Assembly: GCA_023374025.1 (NCBI GenBank)
Contig: SIJG01000109.1
Coordinates: forward strand, 251,577 to 315,576
DNA from: Heterodera schachtii
Lineage: Eukaryota; Nematoda; Chromadorea; Rhabditida; Heteroderidae
DNA: 64,000 bases
Direction: 5' to 3'
Shown: piece after piece, positions 45,476 to 58,436 of the stretch
How the letters are laid out: each line of letters opens with the position of its first letter
Numbering within the stretch: the stretch's first letter is position 1
Position numbers and translations under genes: made by a program
Notes under the pieces: generated by a model
The model's database searches: none
What the model saw: only the letters and a program-made list of their open reading frames with translations
What the model was told of the DNA's origin: nothing

Positions 45476-48259
45476 TTAATCAGCAAAAAACCAGAATTTC
45501 AAAAGAATCTAACAACATAAAAGATACATAAAATTCTTATTATTTAATTGTCTAATTTATTTTAATAATAATTTAGGGTTAACACGATTCCTATTTAAAC
45601 TTTTTACATTTCTATTTTAAGAGTATGTATTCTTATAATACAAAAATAAAAGTCATTTTTATTCTTCAATTAGTAAGTTTAATATTTTATGAGATTTTCA
45701 GTTTTAACTTTGTGTTGGATTACATGAATGAATCGAAAAAAAATTTATTCAATAAATTAATAATTAAAAATTTACACTTAAACAAATGGATTCCTGGAAA
45801 TTTTATAAATTTACAAAATTATTTTTAAGATTTTTTATTGTCAAAATTTGAATAAGATTATTTTTCGTAAATGAATAAAAAAGCATTTCCAATTTTGCAA
45901 TTAATTATATTTTTTTTGTTCACTTATGGTGTTAACTTTTTTTTTTGTCAGATTTATTAAACTTAACATTTCCATTTCTATTCCAACATATATTTCTTTT
46001 TGTTCCATTATTCATATTCATTTTATTAAAAATAAATAATATTTTGTTGAATGTTTTATTTTTTTATATTTTGAATTTACTCTAGAATTAACACTTTATA
46101 ATTACTTAAAGTATGATTGCTATCAATTATTTCCTTTATTAACATATGTAATTTTTTGTTTCTTATAGTTTTGTATTCTTTTTTTATCATTCTTTATTTA
46201 TATCTTTTTCTACCTGATTATTAAAAAAACTCTTAAATTAGAGATAAAATTAAATTATAGCAAAAATAATAATTATATTACAAGAATATAAGAATCAAGT
46301 AAAATTAGCATTTCATATTTAAACAAATTTGTTTTCGTTATTTTCTAATCAATGCTACATCTATCTCATATATTTTTTGCGAATTTCTTGTATTTGTGTT
46401 GGATAAAATTATTTATATATTATTTTTACGAAAACAAAGAGAGGATCATGGTTCGTGTAGAGTTCTTTCTTGAGCATTATCATTAATATACGAATAAAAT
46501 TCAAATTATTTCTGTTTTTTATTTGATTTTTAATTTAATTTGAACATAGAATAATTTATTCCTTTTTAAATGTTATGACAATGGTTAAAATTTTGTATGA
46601 ATATTTTAAAATGGCTTAAAAAGGTGAGAAAATAATTACAGTTAAATAAGTCTTAAACTTTTGAAATTTTTTTTTTGCGATTTACTTTTTAAATTGTTAA
46701 CTCTTGAACAACAAACTTTATTTTTCGAGATAATTCGGTAAAGAATTAAAATATTAACATCCATTCATTTATATTAAGAATAATTATTTCACAAAGTATT
46801 GTTGGTATAATTCTGTAAGTTTAAACATAAGAATCATTGCCTTGATAAATTGGTTCACAGGTCGACCAAAAGCGTTCCAATAAAAGGTGGCATTGTTCAA
46901 ATTTTATGAGAATAATAAAGCATTAAATCATATAATTTAAATGAGTAATGATTACAAGTCATTTGATTAAGTAAAAAGTTAAGCGTAAATTAATGGGCAA
47001 ATTAGATTTTATACGCTTAAATATGCGGGTTCTTTAATGTTTTATTCCTACTTTAAAACCGATTTTAACAATTATTCGTCAATTTTCTTTTACTTTTCCA
47101 CTTTTTGTGGAATGATTGAAATGCCACGGAACGACTTTTCTGTTAGTTTAATTATCCAATAAATTTAATTTGGCTGAAATTAAATGAAAGTCGTAGATGG
47201 ATGAAACTCTTATATCTTTTGTTTTTACTTTTATTTCATTAACAGTAAAGAAATTTTTTTTCTTTCGCCAATTTAGTTTACATTAAAAAAATAATTATTA
47301 TAATTAAATAATTATTTAAAATGTGTTTTTTTATAAATTGCTATAAATGTAGGTAGGTATCAAATAAAATTTAATAAATAAAGGGGACTAAATTGCTTTT
47401 AAATAAAAAAATATTATATATATTTTGATTTAAAAAAAAATAATTAAATTAATAATATAAAGATAAAAGGACATAAGAAATAAAAATTTTTAATTTTGTT
47501 GTGTAAATATCATTACAAATAAAAAATGTTTATCTTAATACAAATGGCGTATAATCGATCCAAATTAAAATAAGAGATTTAAATTTCTGTATGCGTGCTA
47601 TAAAATTTTTAATGTAAGTTATTTAACAAATATACTTAAAACAATTGAAAATAATAAAAAATATTGACAAAAACACATATAAAAAAAATTATACCAATTT
47701 AAAGCATAATACTATTGGGCAGGCTGGAAGAGAGGGATGAATGGAAATGCAAGTATAAAAAAATATTTCATTATTTAAAACACAATCCCAGACAACTTAT
47801 TATAACTTTAATAAAATTACATTAATATTTTTCAGTTGCATTTATATATTATTAATGATAAAATAACCATATAAATAACGAATTCAGATTTATTTATTAT
47901 GGCTAAATGCTTTTATTAAAAAAGGACAAAAAACATCAAATATTACTATATACAAAAATAATATAGTTATGTAAAAAAGCAAAAATTTGGCCCTTAAATT
48001 CATAATTTATTTATCTATTTTAGTCCTTTTTGCCTTTACATTTAATTTCTGATCAGTTATCTCTTAATTTGTGATCAATAGGGCTCATAATTTATGATCA
48101 TTGGGCTTAAATGATTAAACAACGACAATTTTCGAAATACATGCAATAAACTTTTAATTTATTAAAAGAATTTTACTAAAATTTATACAAATAACTTAAT
48201 TGATGTTCAAATAAAAATAAAAGGAAGGCCGATACAAATTAATACATACAAAGAAAATC
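45476..48259. other. AT-rich intergenic DNA, nothing recognised
   Basis: T-rich then A-rich low-complexity DNA. No gene, RNA or element end was supported. Slightly GC-richer spots near 46858-46900 and 47100-47145 are unexplained. Confidence 0.55.
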
Positions 48260-48430
48260 TTCTCACTTTTAACACAATAACTTAAAGTGAAAATATCCAA
48301 TTAAAATAAAATCAATTTATAAAATCTAGAAAGATTCAAGAACCAATGAAGAATTAACGAAGGTATGGATCTAGTATAAAGTTTTTATAAATGTAAATTA
48401 TTCAAAATAAGATATATCCCTGCTTAAAAT
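48260..48430 (+). repeat. Dispersed repeat, copy 1 (direct relative at 59538-59690)
   Basis: Shared in order with 59538-59690: AACTTAAAGTGAAAATATCCAA, AGAACCA..GAAGAATTAA, TTTTTATAAA and ATTCCTGCTTA/ATCCCTGCTTA. Spacing is nearly constant with scattered substitutions. Confidence 0.75.
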
Positions 48431-48544
48431 GATTAAATTTGACATTCATAAAACTCCATTTTTTCATAGGCCAGCGTGTGTAAAGCAAACCCGAAACTGA
48501 TAGGAAATTTAAATTGATCATAATACAAGTTTAATTTTTATTTG

Positions 48545-49110
48545 TCCCATGCATTTTCTGGGAAATCTTTTCGTGAAAAGCCGAAAAATTTCAAAACGGC
48601 AGACAACAGATGCATTTCAATCAATTCAACAATATAACATAAAATTTAGGCAAAAATTTTTGTTCCTTCCTCTTTGGAAATGGTCTTAAATTTTGCTTGT
48701 AAATATTCAGGTAACAAGTTTTTTTTACTGAAAATTTTTTACAAACTACACGATGAAACGCAATAAATAATGTTTGTAGACAAAAGAAATTGGCGAAAAA
48801 AATTGCCTCAACAGTCAGTGGTGAAACTGAAGGATAAAAACTTCCCCAAAAAATCGAAGCTTTTCCGACGGCATCAGCTGCATTTCCAACAGTTCAACAA
48901 TATAAATAAATATTAGGCAAATGAAAAAATTTTTTCCTTCCTCTTTAGAAACTGTCTAAAAATTTTTGTTGTTAATATTCACAAAACGTGTTTTTTTTAG
49001 TGACAATTTTTTTCAAGAGAAGGATTTGAACCTCACTTATAATGCTCATGCTTGGAGATAAAGGAATCGGCAAAAAAAATTATCTCAACAATCAGTCGTG
49101 AAACAGTTCA
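48545..49110 (+). repeat. Two diverged tandem copies of a ~270-bp unit
   Basis: Copy 1 is about 48545-48832 and copy 2 about 48833-49110. Matching blocks are TTCAACAATATAA (48627 and 48893), TTCCTTCCTCTTT (48663 and 48936), and GGCGAAAAAAATTGCCTCAA (48792) against GGCAAAAAAAATTATCTCAA (49068), giving offsets of about 266-276 bases. There is no open frame across it. It may be part of a longer repeat that continues to about 49340, where composition is also less AT-rich. Confidence 0.7.
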
Positions 49111-49345
49111 ATAATTCGGAAGCAGTGCCATATTGGGAAAAGATGCACAAATAGAGCATGCTCGAAATAAAGGCGGATGCCGGAGTTAAACAAAAATTCA
49201 AGTTTATTGGCCCCGTTCTGCTTTGACAGGCCATATCTCGCCAGGGAGTGGCGGTAGACCCTTTGTTGATACATTTGAAAATGTAGAGCGCGTCTAGCTC
49301 ATTCGAATAACATCAAACTGGTTTGTTTTTGTCATGAAACAACCC
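49111..49345. other. Less AT-rich segment, unrecognised
   Basis: This contains GGCCCCGTTCTGCTTTGACA, GGCCATATCTCGCCAGGGAG and GTAGAGCGCGTCTAGCTC. The 60-codon minus-strand frame at 49092-49274 has balanced composition but no motif that I recognise. The style is that of a transposon fragment attached to the preceding tandem repeat. No termini were found. Confidence 0.35.
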
Positions 49346-52300
49346 GCTTATGGCCACGTCGAAGAAAAGTCCCAAACTAAAATTATTTATTATTTATTCA
49401 TTCGTCGTATGATGATATAATTGTTTTTTATTTATTCTAAATACGTAAATTTAATCGAATGCTTTATGTTATTAGATATTTATTGTTAAACACTCGAATT
49501 GTTATCCAGCCTGAAAAAGTCAATGCAGGTGGAGGTGACATTTTTCTTCTCGAATATTCGGGATTGTTCTTTCGGTTTTCTTTTTGACTAAAATTTTTTT
49601 TTCTTGCAATAAGTTGGAAAATAAAATTCTTTTTGTAAATTTAAATTTTTGTTTTGTTTCTCAAATTTATTTTTGTTTATTATATATTAAGATTCGCAAA
49701 GAACATTAGCGCGAAAATTCTTTATGATAATAATGTTTATTAATTTGATTATTTATATTAATTATACTGCAATACCGAACTAGATTATGAGTAAAGATTA
49801 AACATTCAAATTCTTCAATTATTGATAATTATTTCTTAATAGAAAATTTATTTTGTATTTATTATTTGTTTCTAAGTTTTTAGAATTTATAACATAATAT
49901 ATTTTTCTATGCTATATTCAGAAATTAAAGAAAATGATTTTATTTCTTATTGATTTAAACTATATTATTTTTTGATTTCATACTTTCAATATTTAATTTT
50001 TGTAGATACTATTTTCATTAACTTATATATTTTTATAAATATAATTTTATTGAATATTTGTTTTTTCTTTAATAAAAAATAATAATTTTAATATTCAGTT
50101 TAATATAATTTTTTTATCAAGAATTATCAAAAAATCTCACGAAGAATTGCTGGAAAAAAACCTTACAAATTTGTTTATCAGTTTAACATTTTTTAATAAT
50201 TAATTTTTACTTTATTGAATAATTTATTAGAATAATTTTTCTTTTACGGATATTAATTTATAAGGAAGAAAGTTTTTTTATATAATATTCATTTTGTTAA
50301 AAATATATAAAATTTCTTGCAATATCATTTAATAAATATTTATATTAATTGTTACAAAACCTGTCGCTGATTTCTTTTTGAAACCTACTGCATTTTTATA
50401 ATTTTGCCCACTTACACATTGTCTCACAAATAAATATTCTTTTGAAAAATCGAAATATTTTATTCCTTTTCTTTTTTCATTTTTTATTTCTAATATTAAA
50501 AGTTATTTTTTTTTGATTATGCATTTAATAGTGAAAACATGTGTAAATTGAAGCAAAATTTTATCCTCTAATTAATTTCACTTTTAATTTTTAGATTTAT
50601 TTAAATCTTATTTTTATAATTTAGTTTACTTTAATATTAATTAATTTGATTTCGTATTATGAAACTAAATTTTTAATTTTTTTATTGCTTAAATAAAAAA
50701 GTTTTCATTTTAGTTTATCTTAGCTATTGAAGTTTAATATATTTTTAAAAATTATATATCTTTTATTGGGATAATTGTAGATCTGTCATTCTTCTGAGAA
50801 TATTTAAATTTATAAAAATTATATTACAAAAATACATGTATTTTTGATATTTAGTTTTTTTTCAATTATTAGGATATGCTAATACTTATTGTTAAATAAT
50901 TTAATTTAACTCATTTAATTATTCCCCTTGGCAATGTTAGAACACTTCTGAAAAAAGTAAGATTTGTTGTTAGAAGTAATTATGAATTATCAATTGTGAA
51001 AAAATTATAATGAATAAAATGCTGTAAAAAAATGCTGAAGAATTATGCAAATGCCAAAGTATGTTTTTTGATAATGAATGTTAAAATAATCGAGAGACGC
51101 ATAAGTGTTGTATTTTTACAAAGGTTCAAAGTCACCAAAACGAAAATTTCTTGATTCTTATTTGAATTCAAAGGATTAAAGGTGCCTCACAAAAATGCTT
51201 ATTTATTAAAAATTGCCAAAATAGATCATGAACAATTAAAAATATAATATTTGACCTATTCGGTTATAATAGGTATTCTTAAATTTTGGGCAACCTTTTA
51301 TTTGATCAAAATGCATTAGGGCGCTCGGAGAGATGTTGTCACTCGCCTCAAATTAAACCCATTAATAATTGCTGCAATTTTGGTTAAAAAAATTTTTTCG
51401 CTTTCATATTTTCATTTCTTATTCCCTTTAATTAAAACATTTTATTATTACTATTTATCTTCATTTCCCTCTTACTCTTGCTATTAATCAACACTATTTT
51501 CTCAATTTTTGTTTGTCTTCTTCACTCCCATTTTTATTATATAGTAAAAAAAGTGAATTAAAATGTTTGTTAAATTTAATAATGACAATTTATAATTCAT
51601 TTATGAAGAAATACCAAAATAAAATATCAAATTGTTTTATTGTGAAATAAATAAAATAATTAAATAACATTTAGTTTAGAGATTAATAACAACAATAAAT
51701 ATTAATATAAATTACAATGACTCCTTAAAAGGTTATCAAATTCTATAATAATTTATGAAATAAATACTTGTGTGTCGTTTAAAATTAGCGACAATTATAA
51801 AATTAATTAATTATTCAAAAATACGAAAACTTTAATAATTTAATGATAAGAATATTAAAAACAATTTAAGAAAAAGATTTTTGTAAAATGGAGAAAAATA
51901 AACTATTTGAAACAATAAATGAATATTCAGACAAACATTTTATTTTTTTATGATAGATTAGCATTCGTGTACGAAAAAGTATTCTAATGATACATAATTT
52001 TTATTTAACTTTCTTAAAACAAATATTTTATTTCAAATTAATATTCAGATAAATTAATTAAAATATTAACATACAATGCAGTTTATAATTCTTTAAAACG
52101 AATATAATATAACGTTTAAAGATGAAAATTGTCAAAATTAACAGTCTAAATTTAAATATTGCCCAATAAATTTATTATGATATATATATATATTTATATA
52201 TAACAAAATTTTCTAATTAAATAACACAGAATTAATTATTAAGTTTTAGAGAATTCATCTAAAATTCTTGAATGATTCAAATTTTAAACACAATTAAAAT

Positions 52301-52904
52301 TTATATAAAAAATATTTATCGCTGTAAATTCCTTGTATATTTCTGCGTGTTTGTGCTTCAAATGTGTGGCCAATGATGTGGTTGGGCTTTTGCGCAGGGA
52401 TTGTGTCGAAATTTTTTTTAAAATCAGAACCTAGGGCTTATTTTCATTAATTATTAACAATAATAAATTGAATTATTCATTGTTTAAACTATAATTCAAA
52501 TTAAAATTAAATAATAAATAATGAATTCTTTAGAAAAATAAATTCTATCTCAACGAACACAAAATAAAAATATTAGAAAAAAATAAAATATAGGATAGAA
52601 TAGATTAAAAATTACAAACTATTTATTACATATTATTTAATTATAGCCATGGTAAATAAACTAAAAAATGCTTTGTTGAAACGAAACTATTAAATGAACT
52701 GATAATGAATTATAGGTCCATAGAGATTGTAAGTAATAAAAACCCACATACACATTAGAAAAACAATTAAATCTATACAATATAAATGAGAAATTTCGTT
52801 AAAAGCAAATAATGATGCTAAAATAATGATATTTTAAAACTAACTTCCCTAGATTATGAAAATCATATAATATTGCATTATAAGCAAGAGTACAAATGCA
52901 AATT

Positions 52905-52906
<2 letters not shown>
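49346..52906. other. AT-rich intergenic DNA, nothing recognised
   Basis: Low-complexity AT-rich DNA with a short AT alternation at about 52180-52204. GC-richer spots at 51318-51350 (GGGCGCTCGGAGAGATGTTG) and 52343-52405 contain no supported feature. Confidence 0.55.

Positions 52907-52976
<70 letters not shown>
52907..52976. repeat. (AT)35 dinucleotide microsatellite
   Basis: Seventy bases of uninterrupted AT alternation, 35 units by count. A frame with a Tyr/Ile repeat runs through it and is meaningless. It is self-complementary, cruciform-prone and likely length-polymorphic. Confidence 0.97.
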
Positions 52977-52980
<4 letters not shown>

Positions 52981-55900
52981 ACTAATGGAAAATAGGTCAA
53001 CACATGCCTTGACTGAAGAATTGACTACGCACTTTCTCTGGAACTCAATGTGGTAGCCTTGATTAAACAAAATGAATATTTTACTGAAAAACCAATACCC
53101 CAATAAATTAAATTAAATAAATTTTTATATGATAACAATAATATAAAAAAACTATCAAGAAATTAAAAAAGAATAATTTGACAAACAGCTAATTTTATAA
53201 GCAATGTTGCATTAATTTTTACCTTTTTGAAATTGAATATAAATTATTATTTTTTCTTTTTAAAAGGAATAAGAAATAGAGTAAAGGCTTGGTGTGGCGG
53301 AAAAAATGATATCAAACAACGTTAAGAATGCTTGATGATTAACCCTTCTGAATATAAATAGTAGTGAATTAAATAAAAGAAATTCAAGAGTTGTAAATTA
53401 ATCCTGGAACATAGATATATAAGTTTTCAAACAGATAAATTTCAAATTCAAATTAGGACAAAATAATTATGAAAAGTTATAAGGAATGAAATTTGGAATA
53501 TAAAACGTAAGGTAGTTTAAATTTATAAATTGTTCAAAGTTTGATTGCATATTAAAAACTTCTCAATTATAAATAAATAATATTTTTACGAATATTGCAT
53601 TATATTCAATGGAAAAGAGCAAAAAATTTAGCAATTTTCAATAAAATTTCCCAGAAAAAATAATAAATAATTAAAATTGTATATTTAAATAAAAAAATAT
53701 GCAAAAAATTATTTCGGAATTTGTTAATAGTAAAATAATGCGATTCTGAAATTAAAAATTAAACAAAAACTAGAGCAAGCAAAAATTTAATGCTATTTAA
53801 TTCAATAACTATTGGATCCCAACATAATGTAGCCGATGTTTGTTTTTCTCACATACCAAAATTTTTACATTAATAAAAAAATCATATCGTAATTTGAGAA
53901 ATTAAATAAAATTCTTTTATAAAATCTTAATATTCAAATATATTCAGATAAATATTGTGAATTAAATTCGCCAACAATACTGAATATACATTGCAGCAGA
54001 TCGCATGAGAAAATAAGTTAATGATAAACAATACATTGTAATAAAAAATAAATAAAATTTTGCACAATTAAATAAAAGTTGAAAGCACGCATACTAAATT
54101 AAAACGGCAGGAAAAAATTTGAAAATAAATAAATTCTAATTTTCGTGCTCTAATAAATTACTTTTTTAATATTTAGGAGAATTCGAATAAATAAATAAGT
54201 TGTTAAAAATTACATCTAAAAATTTTTTATGTGTAAGTTAAAATGAACATTGGATATATCAGTAACTATAAAATAAAGAAAAATTTAAAAATAATTATTT
54301 ATGTTATAAAATATATGAATTGCAAAAATAATATTGGATATCATTTGGTTCATCTCAGTAAGCATATTATTTGAGAATTGAGCTATGCGAGAAAAATAAA
54401 AATTAAAATAATTAATGGCAATTATGTAATAAAATTTTATTTACAATGTATAGTATTCTCGGTTTTAGATGGAATGCACCTTAATTTGATTATGTTTTGT
54501 AAAAAATTAAAAAAGCAAAATTCTGTAATTAAAATAACATACCTAAGTTATAAAAATACCAATAAATAAAAAATTATTTATATAAATTGCACAAAAATTA
54601 CTTTTTTATAATCATATTTTTTAACTCTCGAATTCGAATCTTTAGTATTGTTTTAAAATAGTCCATCGTACTTATAAGCTTATTAATTTTTTACAGTATT
54701 TTAAAGAATAATTAGTATTTTTTCCTTTTTTTTGCATTAATATTTATAAAAATAATGTTTTATAGTTTAATTCCATATTAAAATGCTTTATACCAAACGA
54801 AATTAATTAAAAATTTTGTTTATTATTATCAAAAATCATATTTTTAATTTGATTATGATAATATTTTTATTTAAAATAATAAAATTTTTGAACAAGTTAT
54901 ATTTATAAATATTAGAAATTGTTTTAATTAAAGATTCTGTAGAAGACTGTATAATTTTTTGCATTTCTTATAATTCCAAATTACATATCAAATTTTGTGT
55001 TGAAATGTTATTTTGATAATTAATGTGATTAAAATTCCAAATTTTTAATTAAATAAAATTACGTTAGGATTATTCAGAGAACTTTATATATATATTTTTT
55101 TCTTATCTACTTATATTTGTGATTTATTGTTTTAGATCAAAATGTGTTTATTTTAATAAGTTCTGAATTTATTATTTCGATAATGTTTATTTTTTAGTTC
55201 CTTTTTTATTTTCATCAATTAATATAGTTTGTTATTTTTCTTTTACTAAAGTATAGTATTAATTATCAACTTGGTACATTCCCGTGGTGTCTTTTACGGC
55301 TGTATGAAGTATGCTCTTGTTTAACACCACAGCAGAGTTCAAGAAGATTATTTGTTAAACTTGAGTATTTATTTTGACAAATATACTATACTATATATTA
55401 TTGTTTATTTTTAATCGTTTACATTAAATTTTTTCGAACAAATCTAAAAGTGTTGTATTTTGATAGTATTAGATATAAGCATGAATTATCTTTAACAAAA
55501 CTGACGCTTTTGTGATTCAACTTTCTTTAAATAAATTCAATATAATATTTTAAATTTTATTTTATGAATGATCTTATTTTATTCAAATGATTTTGGTTTT
55601 AATAATAAGAAAAAAAATTATTTGCTTTTATAAGCTAATGTACTTCAGTATTAATCAATTAACATAAATCAATAAAAATAAATATTTAGTCTTTTGCGAT
55701 TAAGGTTTCGCATCATATTGTTAAAATTTATAATTAGCTTTATGTAAATAAATTATGGATTATTTTTTATAATGCAATAACAAGCTAATTATCGTTTTGT
55801 ATTTTGATTCCAGATTGATGCAATACATTACAATTGTTGTTTTTGTTAAAAAATTTGGTTTTATTTTTGAAAACTTAAATTGTTATTAAAATTAAATATT

Positions 55901-57194
55901 GTTCTACAAAACCAAATAATAACTTGCCGCAGAAATTATCGGACAATTGTTCAACTGCCATTACAAGTAAATCGAATAAAGGTTTTATATTATACAAGAA
56001 AAGTATAAAATAGAAAATTTAAAAAAAAGTAAAGGGTATTGGGAAGACTGAACCAAAGTTGTAAAATATTCAAATAATGAAATTACAAAAATGCGAGTTA
56101 AAACTAATAAAACTCGTGTAATGCATCGAAAAAATATTTGTCTGAACATTAATTTATTCTTGTTGTCTGTACATATTAAATAAAATAACAAAAAATTATA
56201 ATAAAAGAAATTTAATCTAAAACTATTGAATTATTAATAAAAATTTTTGATTCGATAATTACCTAATTTAATATTGAAAAATAGCCATGTGCCAAATATT
56301 CAGTATAAAAAAGATTTTACAATTAATATTATTATCATCAACCCATTTTAAAATATTTAATTAGTAGTTTTTATTAATATATTGTTATAAACAGTAATAT
56401 TTTGGCTATGTTGATATTATTATAACGTATAACTTTTCAAGCACAGCTCAAATAACAGTTGTTACTGCAAGAACTAGATTAATTTCAACATACAATATAA
56501 GAGGAAAAGGTGTAGTAAAAAAAAGTTTCGAAAAAACTTTCAAAGCATTACTTACAAAAAATTAACAAAATCTTCAGTAATTTTTAAGCAACAAATCCAA
56601 AAAATTAACATTAGTTTTATCAGAAAAAATCAATAAAATTACAATGAAACATTTTTAATTTTTTCTAATATTATTGGAAGTAATAATAAAGTAAAGGTAA
56701 ATCATTTTAAGAAAAGTTATTTTATCCTAATAATGGATTAAAAAAGCCTTAAAAATAAGTATGGGCAAAACAGTTTAAAAATTGATTGTATAAATTATGA
56801 AACAATATTTCAAATTTAATCAAAAACATTGTTTGGGTAATTTAATCCATTTTGTAAATTCTCAATGGATTTTGTCCTAATCTCATTATGTTCAGTGCAA
56901 TCAAATCCAATGAATTGCGAACTAATGTCATGAGTAATAAATTAATTATTTTATTTCCTCTCTTTTTATGAGGAAAATTATTATAATTCATAAGAAATAG
57001 TTAATTTTATTTAAAAATAAAATTAAATATATAACTATATCGGCTTAACTGATAATTTACAGCTAAAATAATGAACATGAATATTTACATCAAAAGATTA
57101 ATAAATAATTATTTATTAAAATTTGTTAATTTTTAACAATATTATGACGAAATTATTAAAATTTATCTTAATTCAAAAATTTCTTAATTTTGTA
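52977..57194. other. AT-rich intergenic DNA, nothing recognised
   Basis: About 4.2 kb of AT-rich DNA up to the abrupt start of the retrotransposon fragment. GTGGTGT and ACACCAC (55284-55290 and 55324-55330) form a possible weak hairpin. No genes are supported. Confidence 0.55.
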
Positions 57195-58173
57195 CACCCA
57201 TGGGAAGTGCCAGAAAAGCCATGGCAGCGACTTCACATTGACTTCGGCGGCCCATTTTTCGGAAAAATGTGGCTAATCACTGTTGATGCCTAGACAAAAT
57301 GGCCAGAAGTTTCAATGATAAAAAGCACGACGACCGAGGCAACGATTGAGGCGCTTCGAAAATTAATTTGGACCCATGGATTGCCAGAACAAATTGTGTC
57401 TGACAACGGGCCGCAATTCGCGTCAAAGGAGTTTGAAGAATTCTGCTCCAAACGCGGAATTGAACAAACGCTGACGGCACCATACCACCCACAGAGTAAT
57501 GGGGAAGCCGAGCGTTTTGTCCAAACATTCAAAAAAGGAATGTCGTTGGTTAAGAAAAGCACCAACTGGGACAATGACTTGGCGATGAACCAATTCTTAC
57601 TCAAATACCGAGTAACACCTCTTCTGCAACGGGACGATCACCAGCAGAAATGATGTTCGGCAGAAAGTTGCGAACACTGCTCGACCTCGTGCGTCCGTCT
57701 GAATCGACCAAAATTGAAGGAGGAGAAGAGAAGGCGAAAGAAAATGCTGAAAACATGGCCAAAAATATTTGGCTCGCGCCAAAAAGAATTTTGATCGACT
57801 GACGTGGAAACGATCGTTTAAATCTGGACAAAGAGTTTTTGCCAGAAATTACAGAGAAGGTTCGAAGTGGATGGCAGGCCAAATCATGAGCCAAATAAGT
57901 CCATCACTGTTTCTTGTCCGAACAGCCCGTGGGGTTTGGAAGCGGCATTTAGACCAGCTGAAATCGGATGAGACGAAGCCCGATCTGGAGTGCAACACCG
58001 AGGCGGACTCAACATCGTCCAATGGTGATCAGACGGAGGATGAAAAGGACGGAGGACAACCGACGGACGTGGACGAAGAAGAGCCGAACGATCCGCCAAA
58101 TTTGCACGATCCACCATTGAGAAGATCGGTGCGCGAACGAAGGCCACGACAGATCTTCGACCCCAGCGCGTGA
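57195..58173 (+). pseudogene. Ty3/gypsy integrase (Pol C-terminal part), disrupted
   Basis: The integrase core has its catalytic triad: Asp in LHIDFGGP (57240-57242), Asp in VSDNGPQF (57402-57404) and Glu in GEAERF (57510-57512). The last two have 35 residues between them, as in DD35E enzymes. Breaks: an in-frame TAG at 57291-57293 (DA*TKWPEV), a frameshift near 57620 (RVTP to SATGRSPAEMMFGRKLRT), and another near 57755-57790 leading to ARAKKNFDRLTWKRSF. The C-terminal part (57771-58173) has the SH3-like/GPY-type segment FKSGQRVFARNY...WMAGQIMSQISPSLFLV, then an acidic tail (EEPNDPPNLHDPPLRRSVRE). It ends at TGA 58171-58173. The normal enzyme inserts retrotransposon DNA into the host chromosome; this copy cannot be made intact. 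Confidence 0.95.
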
Positions 58174-58191
58174 TCGCTGACTTCAGCTGGT

Positions 58192-58201
58192 GGGGAGGAG
58201 A
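58192..58201 (+). promoter_or_regulatory. Polypurine tract priming plus-strand DNA
   Basis: GGGGAGGAGA lies immediately before the LTR start. Its position and composition are those of the retrotransposon polypurine tract, from which plus-strand synthesis begins during reverse transcription. Confidence 0.85.
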
Positions 58202-58436
58202 TGTTGTGTTCGTTAATTATTTAATTAACGCCAAAAGATGCTCGTTTATCGATCATCCTTTTGACCCTTCGTGTTGTCCATTTAAACCCCCCTTTTCCCC
58301 CATTCCGTGCATTCTCCCTCATTCATTTGTTGTTTCCATTTAATTGTGACCCGCTCCCTCCCCTCGCTATTTAGTATATTTATTTTGTGTTGGAATAAAT
58401 CAATATTATTCCATTGACTGTTGAACGGACACAACA
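58202..58436 (+). repeat. 3' long terminal repeat (235 bp) of the gypsy element
   Basis: Begins TGTTGTGTTCG and ends CGGACACAACA: imperfect inverted ends (10 of 11 bases) with the canonical TG...CA. It holds an AT-rich promoter-like stretch (TATTTAGTATATTTATT, 58369-58385) and a poly(A) signal AATAAA (58394-58399), in the right order for U3 to R. The other LTR is not in this window. Confidence 0.92.

Larger units (their letters stand above)
57195..58436 (+). mobile_element. 5'-truncated Ty3/gypsy retrotransposon with 3' LTR
   Basis: A GC-richer block starts mid-protein at 57195 (HPWEVPEKPWQRLHIDF, the usual link into gypsy integrase). It runs through the integrase C-terminus, a polypurine tract and a complete 3' LTR. 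Gag, protease, reverse transcriptase, RNase H and the 5' LTR are missing, and AT-rich DNA abuts directly. No target duplication can be tested because the left end is lost. It is an immobile fossil, but its limited damage (one stop and two frameshifts in ~980 bp) suggests a moderately recent insertion. Confidence 0.95.

Noticed and set aside
49015..49090. tRNA-like T-arm (AGGTTCAAATCCT on the minus strand)
   Set aside because: No anticodon arm, D arm or acceptor pairing could be fitted around it.
55284..55330. Hairpin GTGGTGT...ACACCAC
   Set aside because: Only seven pairs with a 33-base loop; expected by chance in 64 kb.
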